NCBI GenBank assembly: GCA_002748665.1
Contig: PDTB01000025.1
Location: 1-64,000 of the forward strand
Length of the DNA stretch: 64,000 nt
Direction of reading: 5' to 3'
Source: Dethiosulfovibrio peptidovorans
GTDB lineage: Bacteria > Synergistota > Synergistia > Synergistales > Dethiosulfovibrionaceae
Below the pieces are notes generated by a model that saw only the letters and a program-made list of their open reading frames with translations, was not told where the DNA came from and did not search any database. Each line of letters begins with the position of its first letter. Within the stretch, counting starts at the first letter, position 1. Made by a program: the position numbers and the translations under genes. Positions 26,564 to 36,254 of this stretch are shown in pieces.

Positions 26564-27784
26564 TCACTGAACCTTCGCCTTCACCGTCACCCGCTCGGGT
26601 TTGACTGAGACGATGGACAGATTTCTTTCGTTCACGTCGATAGTCACAGGAACCCTAAGCTGCCGAGATATGATATTCGTCACGTCCACATATACGGAAA
26701 AGGGCGGATCATTCTCGATAGCACCCACAGCAGCAACCGAGCCCTGTATCCGAACATCTACCGCTTGAGGCAGGACCTCCCAACCTGGATAGACGCTCCG
26801 TCCTCGAATCTCCACGGGAACTCTGGAGAAGAGCCGCGAGGACATCTTAGGCTTTAACAACACCTTCACGGATATCGACGTCTCGCCCAGAAGATGCAAA
26901 TTTTTGTCGACAAGGGGACGAAGAGGAACGATCATGGATCGATCCTGATCGAAACCAGAGATATCGATAGCGTCGGTCTCCAGCTGTCCCAAATTCTGCA
27001 GGGACTTCTCTGGTCCCTCCACCTCCACAAAGGACGGGGAAACCACCAGACGATCCACCTGATAATTGACATCAGGTACACCGGAAAGAGGGACTTCCAC
27101 AGGAAGCGACGCTCGGGGCTGCCCTTTTCGAAGAATGGCCGTCAAAGCCACCGTCTCTGGATGAACCGTCAAAGCAGCGTTTACCCCCTCAGGATGAACG
27201 AGTTTCAGGAGAAGGTCTCTTGTCTCCCCCCGCTGAAGCTCCTCCAAAGTGGGCTGCACCAGGACATCGGTGACCTCGGAAATAGCGTCCTCGGGCCCCT
27301 TAATCGTCACGTCCTTCGGATCCAGCTCCACACTATCCATAAGCAGCCCTGGCGGCAGCCCATCGACCACGGAGACATGTACTGGAAGGACCTTCTCAGC
27401 ATAGCGAACCAAGGACACCTCCAAGTTGAGGGGATTTACATGGGTCAGAGTACTCCTGCCAGGCAGGTTGACCTTCACGGGAAGTCGATACTTGCCAGGT
27501 CCGAGCCCTTGAACATCCACCTCACAGAGGATATTCTGAGGAGTCAATTCCGCTACGACGTCTCGAGGTCCCTGGATTCCCACGTCAACAGTGCGCCGAT
27601 CCACGTTTAACGTCAGCTCGGACGAGATGCTCCGAAACTGAACGTCACAGGACATCTCTTTCTCCATATCAGCACCAAAATCTCCGTTGACATAGCCCCA
27701 CAAAAAGAAAGCGATACACACCGAGATACACTTGAGGAAGGTCTTGGACCCCACGAACTTATCAAGCTCCTTGAAAAACGACAC
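26564..27784 (-). CDS. cdaR: YbbR/CdaR, regulator of c-di-AMP synthase
   Basis: 406 residues: an N-terminal membrane anchor (FLKCISVCIAFFLWGYVNG, about 17-35) and an extracytoplasmic region of several YbbR repeats (VGIQGPRDVVAELTP, VTIKGPEDAISEV, VEVEGPEKSLQNL, VRIQGSVAAVGAI). CdaR modulates the membrane diadenylate cyclase CdaA, encoded immediately upstream. The cdaA-cdaR-glmM order is conserved and links cell-wall precursor synthesis with c-di-AMP. Confidence 0.93.
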   Translation of the reverse strand: MSFFKELDKFVGSKTFLKCISVCIAFFLWGYVNGDFGADMEKEMSCDVQFRSISSELTLNVDRRTVDVGIQGPRDVVAELTPQNILCEVDVQGLGPGKYRLPVKVNLPGRSTLTHVNPLNLEVSLVRYAEKVLPVHVSVVDGLPPGLLMDSVELDPKDVTIKGPEDAISEVTDVLVQPTLEELQRGETRDLLLKLVHPEGVNAALTVHPETVALTAILRKGQPRASLPVEVPLSGVPDVNYQVDRLVVSPSFVEVEGPEKSLQNLGQLETDAIDISGFDQDRSMIVPLRPLVDKNLHLLGETSISVKVLLKPKMSSRLFSRVPVEIRGRSVYPGWEVLPQAVDVRIQGSVAAVGAIENDPPFSVYVDVTNIISRQLRVPVTIDVNERNLSIVSVKPERVTVKAKVQ

Positions 27785-27799
27785 AGCGTTCCCTCCTCA

Positions 27800-28615
27800 C
27801 TATCCTAGAGAGCGGATCTCTTCTCGCAAGGTCTCCAAAAAGGATTGCTGCTCCGTATCCTCTCCGGAGAAATAGTGTACCAGCAATCTGTGTACCTGAT
27901 CGTCCTTTACGTTTCGAGAAAGATGGCCATTCGTAGCCACGGACACCTCTCCTCGCTCCTCTGAGACGATGATGGAGACGGCATCCGAGACCTCTGTCAC
28001 CCCGATCCCCGCCCGATGTCGGGTACCGATCCACCGAGACAGGTCGCTGTTTTCCGTCAGGGGCAGATAACACCCGGCAGCGATGACTCGTGATTGATCC
28101 AAAATAACGGCACCGTCATGAAGTGGGTTGTTTTCCCAAAAGAGGGATATCAAAAGCTCCTGACTGATAGCTGCATCTAAAAACACAGCCGTCCGCCAGA
28201 AGTCCTTAAGACCGGTCTCCCGCTTAAAAACCAACAACGCTCCGATCTTATGGCTCTTCAGGTAGGCTAAAGCCTTAGAGATCTCATCGGAGATGGATTC
28301 GGCCCGCTTTTGGGCCTTACGCCTCTTCCATATGTTGCCCCGCCCCAACTCCTCCAATATTTTCCGAACTTCGGGCTGAAAAACGATGGGTATGGCTATC
28401 ACCATGATTCCCAGCAACTGCCCCATGAACCATGAGATCGTGGTCAAATCCAACAACCGGGCAACTGAAGCCAGGAGACCGATAACTAAAAGCCCCTTCA
28501 CCAGCTGCATGGCTCGGGTTCCGTAGAGGAGCGAAAGCAATCGGTAGATGACGAAGGATATAACAAGAATATCCACCACGTCCTGCCACCTGATAAGTGT
28601 GATGATCTTCGTCAT
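27800..28615 (-). CDS. cdaA: Membrane diadenylate cyclase CdaA (DisA_N domain)
   Basis: 271 residues. Three hydrophobic helices occupy residues about 12-80. The cytoplasmic diadenylate cyclase domain carries DGA (167-169, in NPLHDGAVIL) and RHR (199-201, in GTRHRAGIGVTE), the two signature motifs for making c-di-AMP from two ATP. It is the first of cdaA-cdaR-glmM-glmS. A PgpH-type phosphodiesterase at 8293-10332 could be the opposing enzyme. Confidence 0.96.
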   Translation of the reverse strand: MTKIITLIRWQDVVDILVISFVIYRLLSLLYGTRAMQLVKGLLVIGLLASVARLLDLTTISWFMGQLLGIMVIAIPIVFQPEVRKILEELGRGNIWKRRKAQKRAESISDEISKALAYLKSHKIGALLVFKRETGLKDFWRTAVFLDAAISQELLISLFWENNPLHDGAVILDQSRVIAAGCYLPLTENSDLSRWIGTRHRAGIGVTEVSDAVSIIVSEERGEVSVATNGHLSRNVKDDQVHRLLVHYFSGEDTEQQSFLETLREEIRSLG

Positions 28616-28671
28616 AAAACCCCTCTCTCATGTATGTCGATCCGAGACGAGAGTCCTCGCTCCCCTAGAAT

Positions 28672-29250
28672 TCAATTACTCTGTAGACGAAACCGCCGAA
28701 GATACCCGAGACGGTCCAGATTCCGGATCATACGAGCCGAAGCGCCCCAGATCGTGAGGGATGCCTCCAGGGAGTATTCGGGATACTCGTAGGATACTCC
28801 TCGAACCTCTCCTGCTCGGATAGGAGGAGAAGAAGAAAGCTTTCGGGGCTCCACCAGAATAAGCTGCTCGACCTCCGAGGGATTGGGATGCAGGTCTCGA
28901 ATATCCACAGCAGTCAATATCTGCACAACAAGGGGAAACACTCGAAAACGACTCACCCAGACATCCTCCAGTGGCAAGGCCCCCAAGTAAAGTAAAGACG
29001 CACTATGGAGCGCAACCTCCTCCCACGCTTCTCGACAGGCGGTATCCCAGGGGGATCGGTCTTGAGGCTCCACTCCACCGCCGGGAAAGGAGATCTGTCC
29101 TCCGTGAGCTCTCATGGTCTGGGGGCGAAGAATCATGACGATACGAGCCCCTTGTTCGGTCTCGACAATGGGGATCAGGACCGCCCCCCATCGAACCGAG
29201 TTGTCCTGCAGGAAAAAGTTCCAAGAAGAAAATGGAGACCTATTCTCCAA
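28672..29250 (-). CDS. NUDIX hydrolase, CoA pyrophosphatase type (NudL/YeaB)
   Basis: 192 residues. MRAHGGQISFPGG matches the NudL-type motif preceding the NUDIX box, followed by the box itself (G-x5-E then REAWEEV). Members with this extra motif hydrolyse CoA and its derivatives to phosphopantetheine and 3',5'-ADP. Its start overlaps the end of pyk by 11 bases. Substrate assignment is by motif only. Confidence 0.87.
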   Translation of the reverse strand: MENRSPFSSWNFFLQDNSVRWGAVLIPIVETEQGARIVMILRPQTMRAHGGQISFPGGGVEPQDRSPWDTACREAWEEVALHSASLLYLGALPLEDVWVSRFRVFPLVVQILTAVDIRDLHPNPSEVEQLILVEPRKLSSSPPIRAGEVRGVSYEYPEYSLEASLTIWGASARMIRNLDRLGYLRRFRLQSN

Positions 29251-30997
29251 GGTTCACCGTCCCCTCGTACACCAATCCTTTACCGCTATCCATCGTGACG
29301 ATGGCCCCGGTCTTCAGCATATCCATACACCCTTTGGCGCTCACTATACAGGGAAGTCCCAGCTCCAGGGCCACGATTGCCGATGGCGACGTGAGCCCCC
29401 CCTCCTCCACGATCAGGGCCCCAGCCCGTTTCAGAGCCTGAAGGTACTGGCCGTCGGCGGCCGGGGTGACCAGGATGTCACCGTCATCGATGGCCTGGGC
29501 CTCCTGAGCGTCCATCGCCCGAAATACCCGTCCAGCCAAGACCTTGGGGATCAGTGGCAATCCCCTCAAAACAATACGAGCGATGGTGTGGACCCGAACC
29601 ATGTTCGTGGTACCCGGAACGTCCAGAGGCATACCGGCAGTGATGACCACCAGATCGCCCTCGGAGACAAGTCCCCGTTGCAACGCAGAGGTCACAGCGC
29701 CCTCTACGGCGCGATTTTCGTCGTCGTCGGAACTTTTGTATAAAGGCACGACTCCCCAGCTCAGAGACAACTCCCTCTGGGTTTTATCCGACGGCGTCGT
29801 AGCCACCACAGGACACTTGGGACGATATTTGCTCACCATCCGAGCTGTGATACCGCTTCGGGTCAGTGAGATTATGGCTTTTGCCCCCGTTTTTTCGGCA
29901 ATTTCAACCGCCGCCATACTCACAGCATCAGGAACGCTGTTAGGCACCGAGGGAACCTGGAATGGACGCTGCCACCGACGAAGCTCCGCTTCAGCCTTGA
30001 CGATGATCCGAGCCATGGTCTGAACCGACTGTACTGGGTATTTTCCCGCAGCGGTTTCCCCGGAGAGCATAACCACGTCGGCCCCATCCAGTACCGCATT
30101 GGCCACGTCACTGGCTTCGGCTCTGGTTGGCCGAGGATTTCGAATCATGGAGTCCAGCATCTGAGTCGCCACGATCACGGGTTTCCCCTGAGAACGGCAA
30201 ATGTCGATAATTCGTTTCTGAACCAGGGGTACGTCCTCCGTGGGGATCTCCACCCCCAAATCACCCCGGGCGATCATCATGCCGTCGACCACTTTGGCAA
30301 TCGTCTCAATATTAGCCACAGCCTGATGAGTTTCGACCTTGGCGATCAACTTAATATCCCCACCAGCGTCCTCAATCACCTTACGGACAGCCAGAACATC
30401 CTGACGGTCCCGAACAAAGGAGATCGCCACGAAATCCACGTCGTGTCGAACACCCCACAATATATCCTCACGATCCTTCTCCGACATTACCGAAAACGAA
30501 AAATCAGCACCAGGGACGTTGATTCCCTTGCGATTTCCCAGATCACCTCCCACCAACACGTCACAGAGGACCTGGTCGTCGGTGATGGAGCAAACCCGCA
30601 GGTGAAGTGTGCCATCGTCCACGAAGATGTCCTGCCCAACCCGTACTTCCTCCCCCAGAAGACCATAGTTCACCCACACTCCCGAGGAATCTCCCAGGGC
30701 ATCGTCCTTCAGGCGAAGAGCAAAGGTCTCACCGGAGGTCAGCTGCACCAAGTCGCCCTCGACAAGACCAGTTCGAATCTCAGGGCCCTTGGTGTCCAAC
30801 ATAACGGGCACAGGAGCACCGTAGACGTCGGTCAGGCTGCGAAGCAGGGCCAGACGACCAGAGTGCTCCTCGTGACTCCCATGACTGAAGTTCAATCGAG
30901 CCACGGTCATACCAGATTGAATCATCTTGACCAACGTTTCTTTGTCGGAGCTAGCGGGCCCCAACGTACAGATGATTTTCACTTTCTGTTGTGTCAT
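29240..30997 (-). CDS. pyk: Pyruvate kinase with C-terminal PEP-utiliser-like domain
   Basis: 585 residues. The barrel contains KIICTLGPASSD, the substrate region MIARGDLGVEIP, and VATQMLDSMIRNPRPTRAE. It makes ATP and pyruvate from PEP. Residues from about 475 form an extra domain similar to the mobile PEP-utiliser domain of Bacillus-type pyruvate kinases. In this copy the usual GGLTSHA is GGLTSPSA, so the histidine is absent. GAGGA precedes the ATG, which lies 47 bases inside the dnaE 3' end. Confidence 0.96.
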   Translation of the reverse strand: MTQQKVKIICTLGPASSDKETLVKMIQSGMTVARLNFSHGSHEEHSGRLALLRSLTDVYGAPVPVMLDTKGPEIRTGLVEGDLVQLTSGETFALRLKDDALGDSSGVWVNYGLLGEEVRVGQDIFVDDGTLHLRVCSITDDQVLCDVLVGGDLGNRKGINVPGADFSFSVMSEKDREDILWGVRHDVDFVAISFVRDRQDVLAVRKVIEDAGGDIKLIAKVETHQAVANIETIAKVVDGMMIARGDLGVEIPTEDVPLVQKRIIDICRSQGKPVIVATQMLDSMIRNPRPTRAEASDVANAVLDGADVVMLSGETAAGKYPVQSVQTMARIIVKAEAELRRWQRPFQVPSVPNSVPDAVSMAAVEIAEKTGAKAIISLTRSGITARMVSKYRPKCPVVATTPSDKTQRELSLSWGVVPLYKSSDDDENRAVEGAVTSALQRGLVSEGDLVVITAGMPLDVPGTTNMVRVHTIARIVLRGLPLIPKVLAGRVFRAMDAQEAQAIDDGDILVTPAADGQYLQALKRAGALIVEEGGLTSPSAIVALELGLPCIVSAKGCMDMLKTGAIVTMDSGKGLVYEGTVNLGE

Positions 30998-33900
30998 TTC
31001 GTCCTCGCCCCCCCTCCTTCTCGTCTATCGACATCGAAACTCCGAAATCCACAGGGACCAATTGTTCCAAAGCTTTCCTGAGCTCAGGACCTGGGGTCAC
31101 ACGAACTCCCTCTATAGCGACACAGACCCGTTCGTGTTCTCCCTCCACAGTCAGAAGGACCTCATGAGATCCTGGGTGCCCCTTGAGCGATCGAAGAAAT
31201 TCCCGGAAAAAGGGCGCTCCCTGAAAAAGTTCCTCCCGCAAAATAATCTCTACGTATCGAGATACCCCTTCCAGAGCTCCGTCCAGGGGGATGAGGTTGT
31301 TAATCGCCACGTTACCTCGATCCTGCTGAACAGTACCACGAACCAGGTATGGAGCTCCAGATCTCAACATGGGTTTCAGGTCAAGCCAGGGCGTACCGTT
31401 TCTGGGCTTGGGGTAGCAGACAGCTTCAACCTCTCCAGAACAATCTTCAAACCGAAGGATACCCATAGGGATCCCTTTTTTTGTGTATTTTTCAGCCCAC
31501 CCGACGAGCAATCCAGAAAAACAAGGGGTCATCCTCTCGCTCTGCCAAAGCTCCAGATCGGGGATGGCACAGTTGACATACTGAGCTGCATCGGCCTCAA
31601 AACGCTCGAATGGATGGCCCGAGATGTACATGCCGAGAGCGTTTTTCTCCTTTTCCAGCTTTTCCGAGAATCCATAATCCTCGGTCTGGACCATGTCGGG
31701 ATGGACAGGTATATCCGCCTCGTCAAAAAGAGAACACTGGTTGACGTCACTCCCCCGCTTAAGCGCATACTCCATCATTGTCGGGAAGGAGTCGATAAGC
31801 TGTTTCCGGTTGGAGGAGATCGAATCGAAAGCCCCGGCCCCGATGAGGTTTTCCATAACGCCCTTATTGAGACATCGAACATCGACCCTATCGAGGAAAT
31901 CCCAGAGACTCTCGAAGGGGCCTCCCTCATCCCGGGCTTTCAGGATAGCCTCCACGGCACCGGAACCGACCTTTCCTACGGCTTCTAAACCGAAGCGAAT
32001 CACGTCGCCTGCGGCGGTGAAAGCTGATCGAGATTGGTTCACGTCCGGGGGAAGTACCGGTATACCTGACTTTCGAACATCGCGAACATAACTGGCCATG
32101 ACGTCCTTCTTGGCACCGATCTGGCTTGTGAGATAGGCTGCCATAAACTCCCGATCATGGTGGGCTTTCAGGTACGCCGTCTGGTAGCTGATCAGAGCGT
32201 AGGCCGCACTGTGAGATTTGTTAAATCCATACCCAGCGAACTTCTGAATGATATCGAAAATCTCGTTGGCCTTCCGTCGCTCAACACCTTGCCTGGACGC
32301 ACCATCCAGGAAGATAGCTCGCTGCTCGTTCATGACCTCCACTTTTTTCTTCCCCATGGCCCGGCGCAACAGGTCAGCACCTCCCAACGTAAAACCCGCC
32401 AAAGTCGATGCACATTTCATAACCTGCTCCTGGTAGAGGATCACCCCATACGTCTCCCTGAGAATATCTTCCAGAAGAGGGTGAAGGCTGTGAACTGCAG
32501 AGCGGCCATGCTTACACTCCACGTATTGATCCACCATGCCGCTCTCCAGAGGGCCAGGTCGGTACAGGGCCAGCACGGCAATCAGATCCTCAAAACAGTC
32601 GGGAAGCATTTTCTTCAAAAGCCTCCTCATACCCGCCGATTCGAGCTGGAACACCCCCAGGGTGTCCCCAGCCTGAAGCATACGGAAGGTGAGCTCGTCG
32701 TCCATCGGGAGATCGTTCAGATCTGGAGGCTCTTTCCCATTAGCTTCTATGTTTTTCACTGCCTCCTCCAGAATTGAGAGGGTCTGAAGTCCCAGAAAGT
32801 CCATCTTCACCAGGCCTAGTTTCTCCACAGGCTCCATGGAAAACTGGGTAACAACCTGGTTGTCGCCGATACGTCGTACGGGGACGAGGTCCGTCAAGGG
32901 CATGGGAGTGATGACCACCCCGGCAGCGTGCTGGGAGGCGTGTCGAGCCAATCCCTCAATCTTGGCAGCGCTCTCCAGGAGGGTTTTCATCCGAGGGTCC
33001 TTGGCCCGGAGGTCCTGGAGCTCAGGGGTCATGGCGACGGCGTCGGCAATGGATTTAGAGCCGTCGGGAACGAGCTTGGCCACCCCATCAACCTCGGAGT
33101 AGGAAATCCCCATAGCTCGTCCCACATCCTTGATAGCCGCCTTGGTCTTCATTCGACCAAAAGTAATAATCTGAGAAACGTTCTCCACACCGTACTTCTC
33201 CACCACGTATCGCAGCAGATCCTCCCGCCCTTTATCCGAGACGTCCGTATCGATATCTGGCATGCTCACCCGCTCGGGGTTGAGAAACCGCTCGAAAATG
33301 AGTCCGTATCGGATAGGATCAAGCTCGGTGATCCGCATAGCGTACGCCACCAGGGAACCGGCTGCGGAGCCTCGCCCGGGACCGATGGGGATACGCCGTT
33401 CCTTACAGGCCTGAATGACGTCGGCGATGATCAGGAAGTACCCGGGGAACCCCATTTGATTGATCACCGACAACTCGTATTCCAGCCTTTTTCGATATTC
33501 GTCGGGGATATCCTCTCCCTTGAGACGATCTGTCAATCCCTGGAAGGCCTTCGCCTCCAGAGTGGATTCCAGGGTCTCTCCCTGAGCTATCTCGAACTGA
33601 GGCAGACAGTACTCTCGGGTTCCCAGATCGAACGATACATCGCATCTTTCGGCAATCCGAAGGGTGTTCTCAAGAGCCTCGGGTACTTCATCGCCGAAAA
33701 CTCCCCACATCTCATCGGCTGATCGAAAGTAAAAATCGTTGGTCTCGAAGGTCATCCGTTTAGGATCATCCAATGTGGCGTTGGTTCCCACACACAGGAG
33801 GATCTCGTGCCAATCGTAGTCATCCTCGTCCAGGTAGTGAGCGTCGTTGGTGGCCACCAAGGGGAAGTTCTCTTCCCGAGCCATACGAATCAGCGCCTTG

Positions 33901-34463
33901 TTCACCACCGCCTGTTGAGAAATCCGATTGTACTGAATCTCCAGGAAAAAATTCTCCCGACCGAAGATATCCCGATACATCTTGGCCTGGTCTAAGGCCC
34001 CTTGAAAATCGTCGTTCAGGATCATCTGGGGAATCTCGCCCGCCAGACAAGCAGACGTGGCGATGATGCCCCTGCTATACTGGGCCAACAGATCGTGATC
34101 CACTCGAGGCTTGTAGTAAAACCCTCTGGTGTTAGCGATAGAGACCAGCTTGACCAGGTTATGATAGCCCTCCTGGGTCTCAGCCAAGAGAATAAGGTGA
34201 TTGATGGGATTCTGTTTGCTCTTATCGTCAACGCCCCGGGGAGCCACGTACAGCTCACAGCCAATAATTGGTTTGACTCCCTCGTTCATGCAAGACTGGT
34301 AGAACTCGACCACACCGTACATAACACCGTGATCGGTAATAGCCACTCCAGGCATTCCCCACTCTGCCGCCCTCCGGGCCAGCTCACCACATCGAATGGC
34401 ACCATCCAGGAGACTGTATTCTGTATGGACGTGAAGGTGAACGAAGTTTTTCTCCCTACTCAT
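30951..34463 (-). CDS. dnaE: DNA polymerase III alpha subunit
   Basis: About 1170 residues from ATG 34463, chosen because GAGGAGG lies 9 bases before it; upstream ATGs lie in dnaX without ribosome sites. The N-terminal PHP domain is FVHLHVHTEYSLLDGA. Palm residues are in PDIDTDVSDKGRE, with IPIGPGRGSAAGS and YQEQVMKCA also present. The C-terminal part has an OB-fold (TKKGIPMGILRFEDCSGEVEAV). It is the replicative polymerase of the DnaE1 class and starts 2 bases after the dnaX stop. Confidence 0.97.
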   Translation of the reverse strand: MSREKNFVHLHVHTEYSLLDGAIRCGELARRAAEWGMPGVAITDHGVMYGVVEFYQSCMNEGVKPIIGCELYVAPRGVDDKSKQNPINHLILLAETQEGYHNLVKLVSIANTRGFYYKPRVDHDLLAQYSRGIIATSACLAGEIPQMILNDDFQGALDQAKMYRDIFGRENFFLEIQYNRISQQAVVNKALIRMAREENFPLVATNDAHYLDEDDYDWHEILLCVGTNATLDDPKRMTFETNDFYFRSADEMWGVFGDEVPEALENTLRIAERCDVSFDLGTREYCLPQFEIAQGETLESTLEAKAFQGLTDRLKGEDIPDEYRKRLEYELSVINQMGFPGYFLIIADVIQACKERRIPIGPGRGSAAGSLVAYAMRITELDPIRYGLIFERFLNPERVSMPDIDTDVSDKGREDLLRYVVEKYGVENVSQIITFGRMKTKAAIKDVGRAMGISYSEVDGVAKLVPDGSKSIADAVAMTPELQDLRAKDPRMKTLLESAAKIEGLARHASQHAAGVVITPMPLTDLVPVRRIGDNQVVTQFSMEPVEKLGLVKMDFLGLQTLSILEEAVKNIEANGKEPPDLNDLPMDDELTFRMLQAGDTLGVFQLESAGMRRLLKKMLPDCFEDLIAVLALYRPGPLESGMVDQYVECKHGRSAVHSLHPLLEDILRETYGVILYQEQVMKCASTLAGFTLGGADLLRRAMGKKKVEVMNEQRAIFLDGASRQGVERRKANEIFDIIQKFAGYGFNKSHSAAYALISYQTAYLKAHHDREFMAAYLTSQIGAKKDVMASYVRDVRKSGIPVLPPDVNQSRSAFTAAGDVIRFGLEAVGKVGSGAVEAILKARDEGGPFESLWDFLDRVDVRCLNKGVMENLIGAGAFDSISSNRKQLIDSFPTMMEYALKRGSDVNQCSLFDEADIPVHPDMVQTEDYGFSEKLEKEKNALGMYISGHPFERFEADAAQYVNCAIPDLELWQSERMTPCFSGLLVGWAEKYTKKGIPMGILRFEDCSGEVEAVCYPKPRNGTPWLDLKPMLRSGAPYLVRGTVQQDRGNVAINNLIPLDGALEGVSRYVEIILREELFQGAPFFREFLRSLKGHPGSHEVLLTVEGEHERVCVAIEGVRVTPGPELRKALEQLVPVDFGVSMSIDEKEGGRGRNDTTESENHLYVGAR

Positions 34464-36210
34464 CGTAGACATCCTCCTCTTTTCTCTCCATGTCCTCATC
34501 CCGACGAAGGTACAGGATCTCACCGCTCGTATGAGAACGGATGACTCGGAGAGCTTCCGCCAGTCCATCAGGGGACGTCTGGGTCGGTTGTTTAGTGGGG
34601 CTTAATTTTTTCACCTCGGTCGCAGCAATGTCCGACTCGAAGGATTGAGGCTCCTGGAGGAGAGTCTCCTCCGATGCCTCGACGGGCAATTCAGGAGAAG
34701 TGGGAGTCGCAAGTGACGGGAACGACCGCTCTTGATCACGCCAAAAAAGCCGCAGTCCCCCGGACCAACAATCGTCCGCTAAGGCAGATTGCAGAACGTA
34801 GGAGTTTCGATCTCCCGAGAGAAGCTCGAAACAATAGCCTCGATCCGACGGAATTCGGACTGACAGATTCTCTCCGTCTTTTGAGATCCGAGAGAGCGCC
34901 AAAGCCGTCACGATATGAGGAATCTCTCCAAGACGGGACCACAGGGGAGCCAACGGATCGCCATCATCAGAAATCGACGAGATCGGCTCACAAGGAAGCT
35001 CCTGTTCGACGACCTCTACGCTCTTCTCTGAAGTTCGGACTGGCTCGGCAAGGCCGTGAGAATCGGAATCGACGACAGGCAGGCTCTGTTTCCCTGCAGA
35101 GCAAACATCTTCAGCCCCTTGTCCCAAAGGGACAAGCTTTGTCATGAGGATTCCGGTCAGGACGTCCTGACGAAGTCCTCGACGCGACTGGGGCATGAGG
35201 GACGTAAGAAGGGTCATAGCCTCCCGAAGAAGAGATTCATCCCATCGGCCGCTCTCCTGCTGGAGGAACTCCCTTTCCCAAGGAGAGATCCTGAGCGCCT
35301 CCAGGCCTCTGTCGCCCCAACGTCGAGACACCCACATATCCCTGAAAACGAGGTAGAGCCCATCCAGCACCCGTTCAACGGAGGCTCCTCGAAGAAACAT
35401 CCCCTCCAGCTCTTGAAAGGCCTGAACATCCTCCCCATTCGAAACGAGTTGAATCCAACGACAGAGCTCGCTCCGCCCTCCCCCGCCGATCAGGCGCTGA
35501 ACTACATTCAGGTCCACCGCCTCGTCTCGAACTGCCATGGCCTGTTCCAGGAGGGCCAGAGCATCTCTATGAGCTCCATCTGCCTGACGACCAATCTCCC
35601 AGAGAGCCTCATCATCGACGGAGACTCCCTCTCGTTCAGCTACAGTGCGGAGATGGCCCACGATATGGGATAAATCAATGGCATGAAAGGGAACATGTTG
35701 ACATCGAGATCGAATGGTCACGGGTACCTTGAAGGGTTCGGTCGTTGCCAGAATAAAAACGACTGCTTTGGGAGGCTCCTCCAAGGTCTTCAATAACGCA
35801 TTGAAGGCCCCAATGGATAGCATGTGGACCTCGTCCACGATGTAGATCTTGTAGGGAGAAGAGAAGGACGCAAGACCCACATGAGTCTTAAGATCCCGTA
35901 TCTCGTCCACCTTGTTATTGGATGCTCCGTCGATCTCGATTACGTCCAGAGACGTTCCCTCAGCTATCCCCCGGCAGGAGGAACAGATCTGACATGGAGC
36001 CCCGTCATCAAAGCGGTTCCGGCAGTTGATCGCCTTTGCGAGAAGCCGAGCAACAGTGGTTTTTCCACATCCTCTGGGGCCGGAAAAAAGATAGGCGTGC
36101 CCCACCGCCTCATTTTGAATTGCCCGACGAACGACCTCGACGGCGACATCCTGACCGATAACGTCGTCGAAAGTCTGGGGTCGATACCGACGATAGAGGG
36201 AAAGATACAT
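34456..36210 (-). CDS. dnaX: DNA polymerase III tau/gamma subunit (clamp loader)
   Basis: 584 residues from ATG 36210 (MYLSLYRRYRPQTFDDVIGQ), with AGGAGG 5 bases upstream; a longer reading adds 11 residues without support. The AAA+ domain has GPRGCGKTTVARLLAKA, a zinc knuckle CQICSSC, DEVHML and LEEPPKAVVFILATTEP. The C-terminal part is poorly conserved, as usual for tau. I saw no obvious slippery frameshift signal for gamma, but did not examine every A-run. dnaE follows directly, an operon of replisome genes. Confidence 0.97.
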   Translation of the reverse strand: MYLSLYRRYRPQTFDDVIGQDVAVEVVRRAIQNEAVGHAYLFSGPRGCGKTTVARLLAKAINCRNRFDDGAPCQICSSCRGIAEGTSLDVIEIDGASNNKVDEIRDLKTHVGLASFSSPYKIYIVDEVHMLSIGAFNALLKTLEEPPKAVVFILATTEPFKVPVTIRSRCQHVPFHAIDLSHIVGHLRTVAEREGVSVDDEALWEIGRQADGAHRDALALLEQAMAVRDEAVDLNVVQRLIGGGGRSELCRWIQLVSNGEDVQAFQELEGMFLRGASVERVLDGLYLVFRDMWVSRRWGDRGLEALRISPWEREFLQQESGRWDESLLREAMTLLTSLMPQSRRGLRQDVLTGILMTKLVPLGQGAEDVCSAGKQSLPVVDSDSHGLAEPVRTSEKSVEVVEQELPCEPISSISDDGDPLAPLWSRLGEIPHIVTALALSRISKDGENLSVRIPSDRGYCFELLSGDRNSYVLQSALADDCWSGGLRLFWRDQERSFPSLATPTSPELPVEASEETLLQEPQSFESDIAATEVKKLSPTKQPTQTSPDGLAEALRVIRSHTSGEILYLRRDEDMERKEEDVYDE

Positions 36211-36254
36211 GAAATCCTCCTGTTCCTGTCTGGCGTCCCCCAAAGAGACACAAG

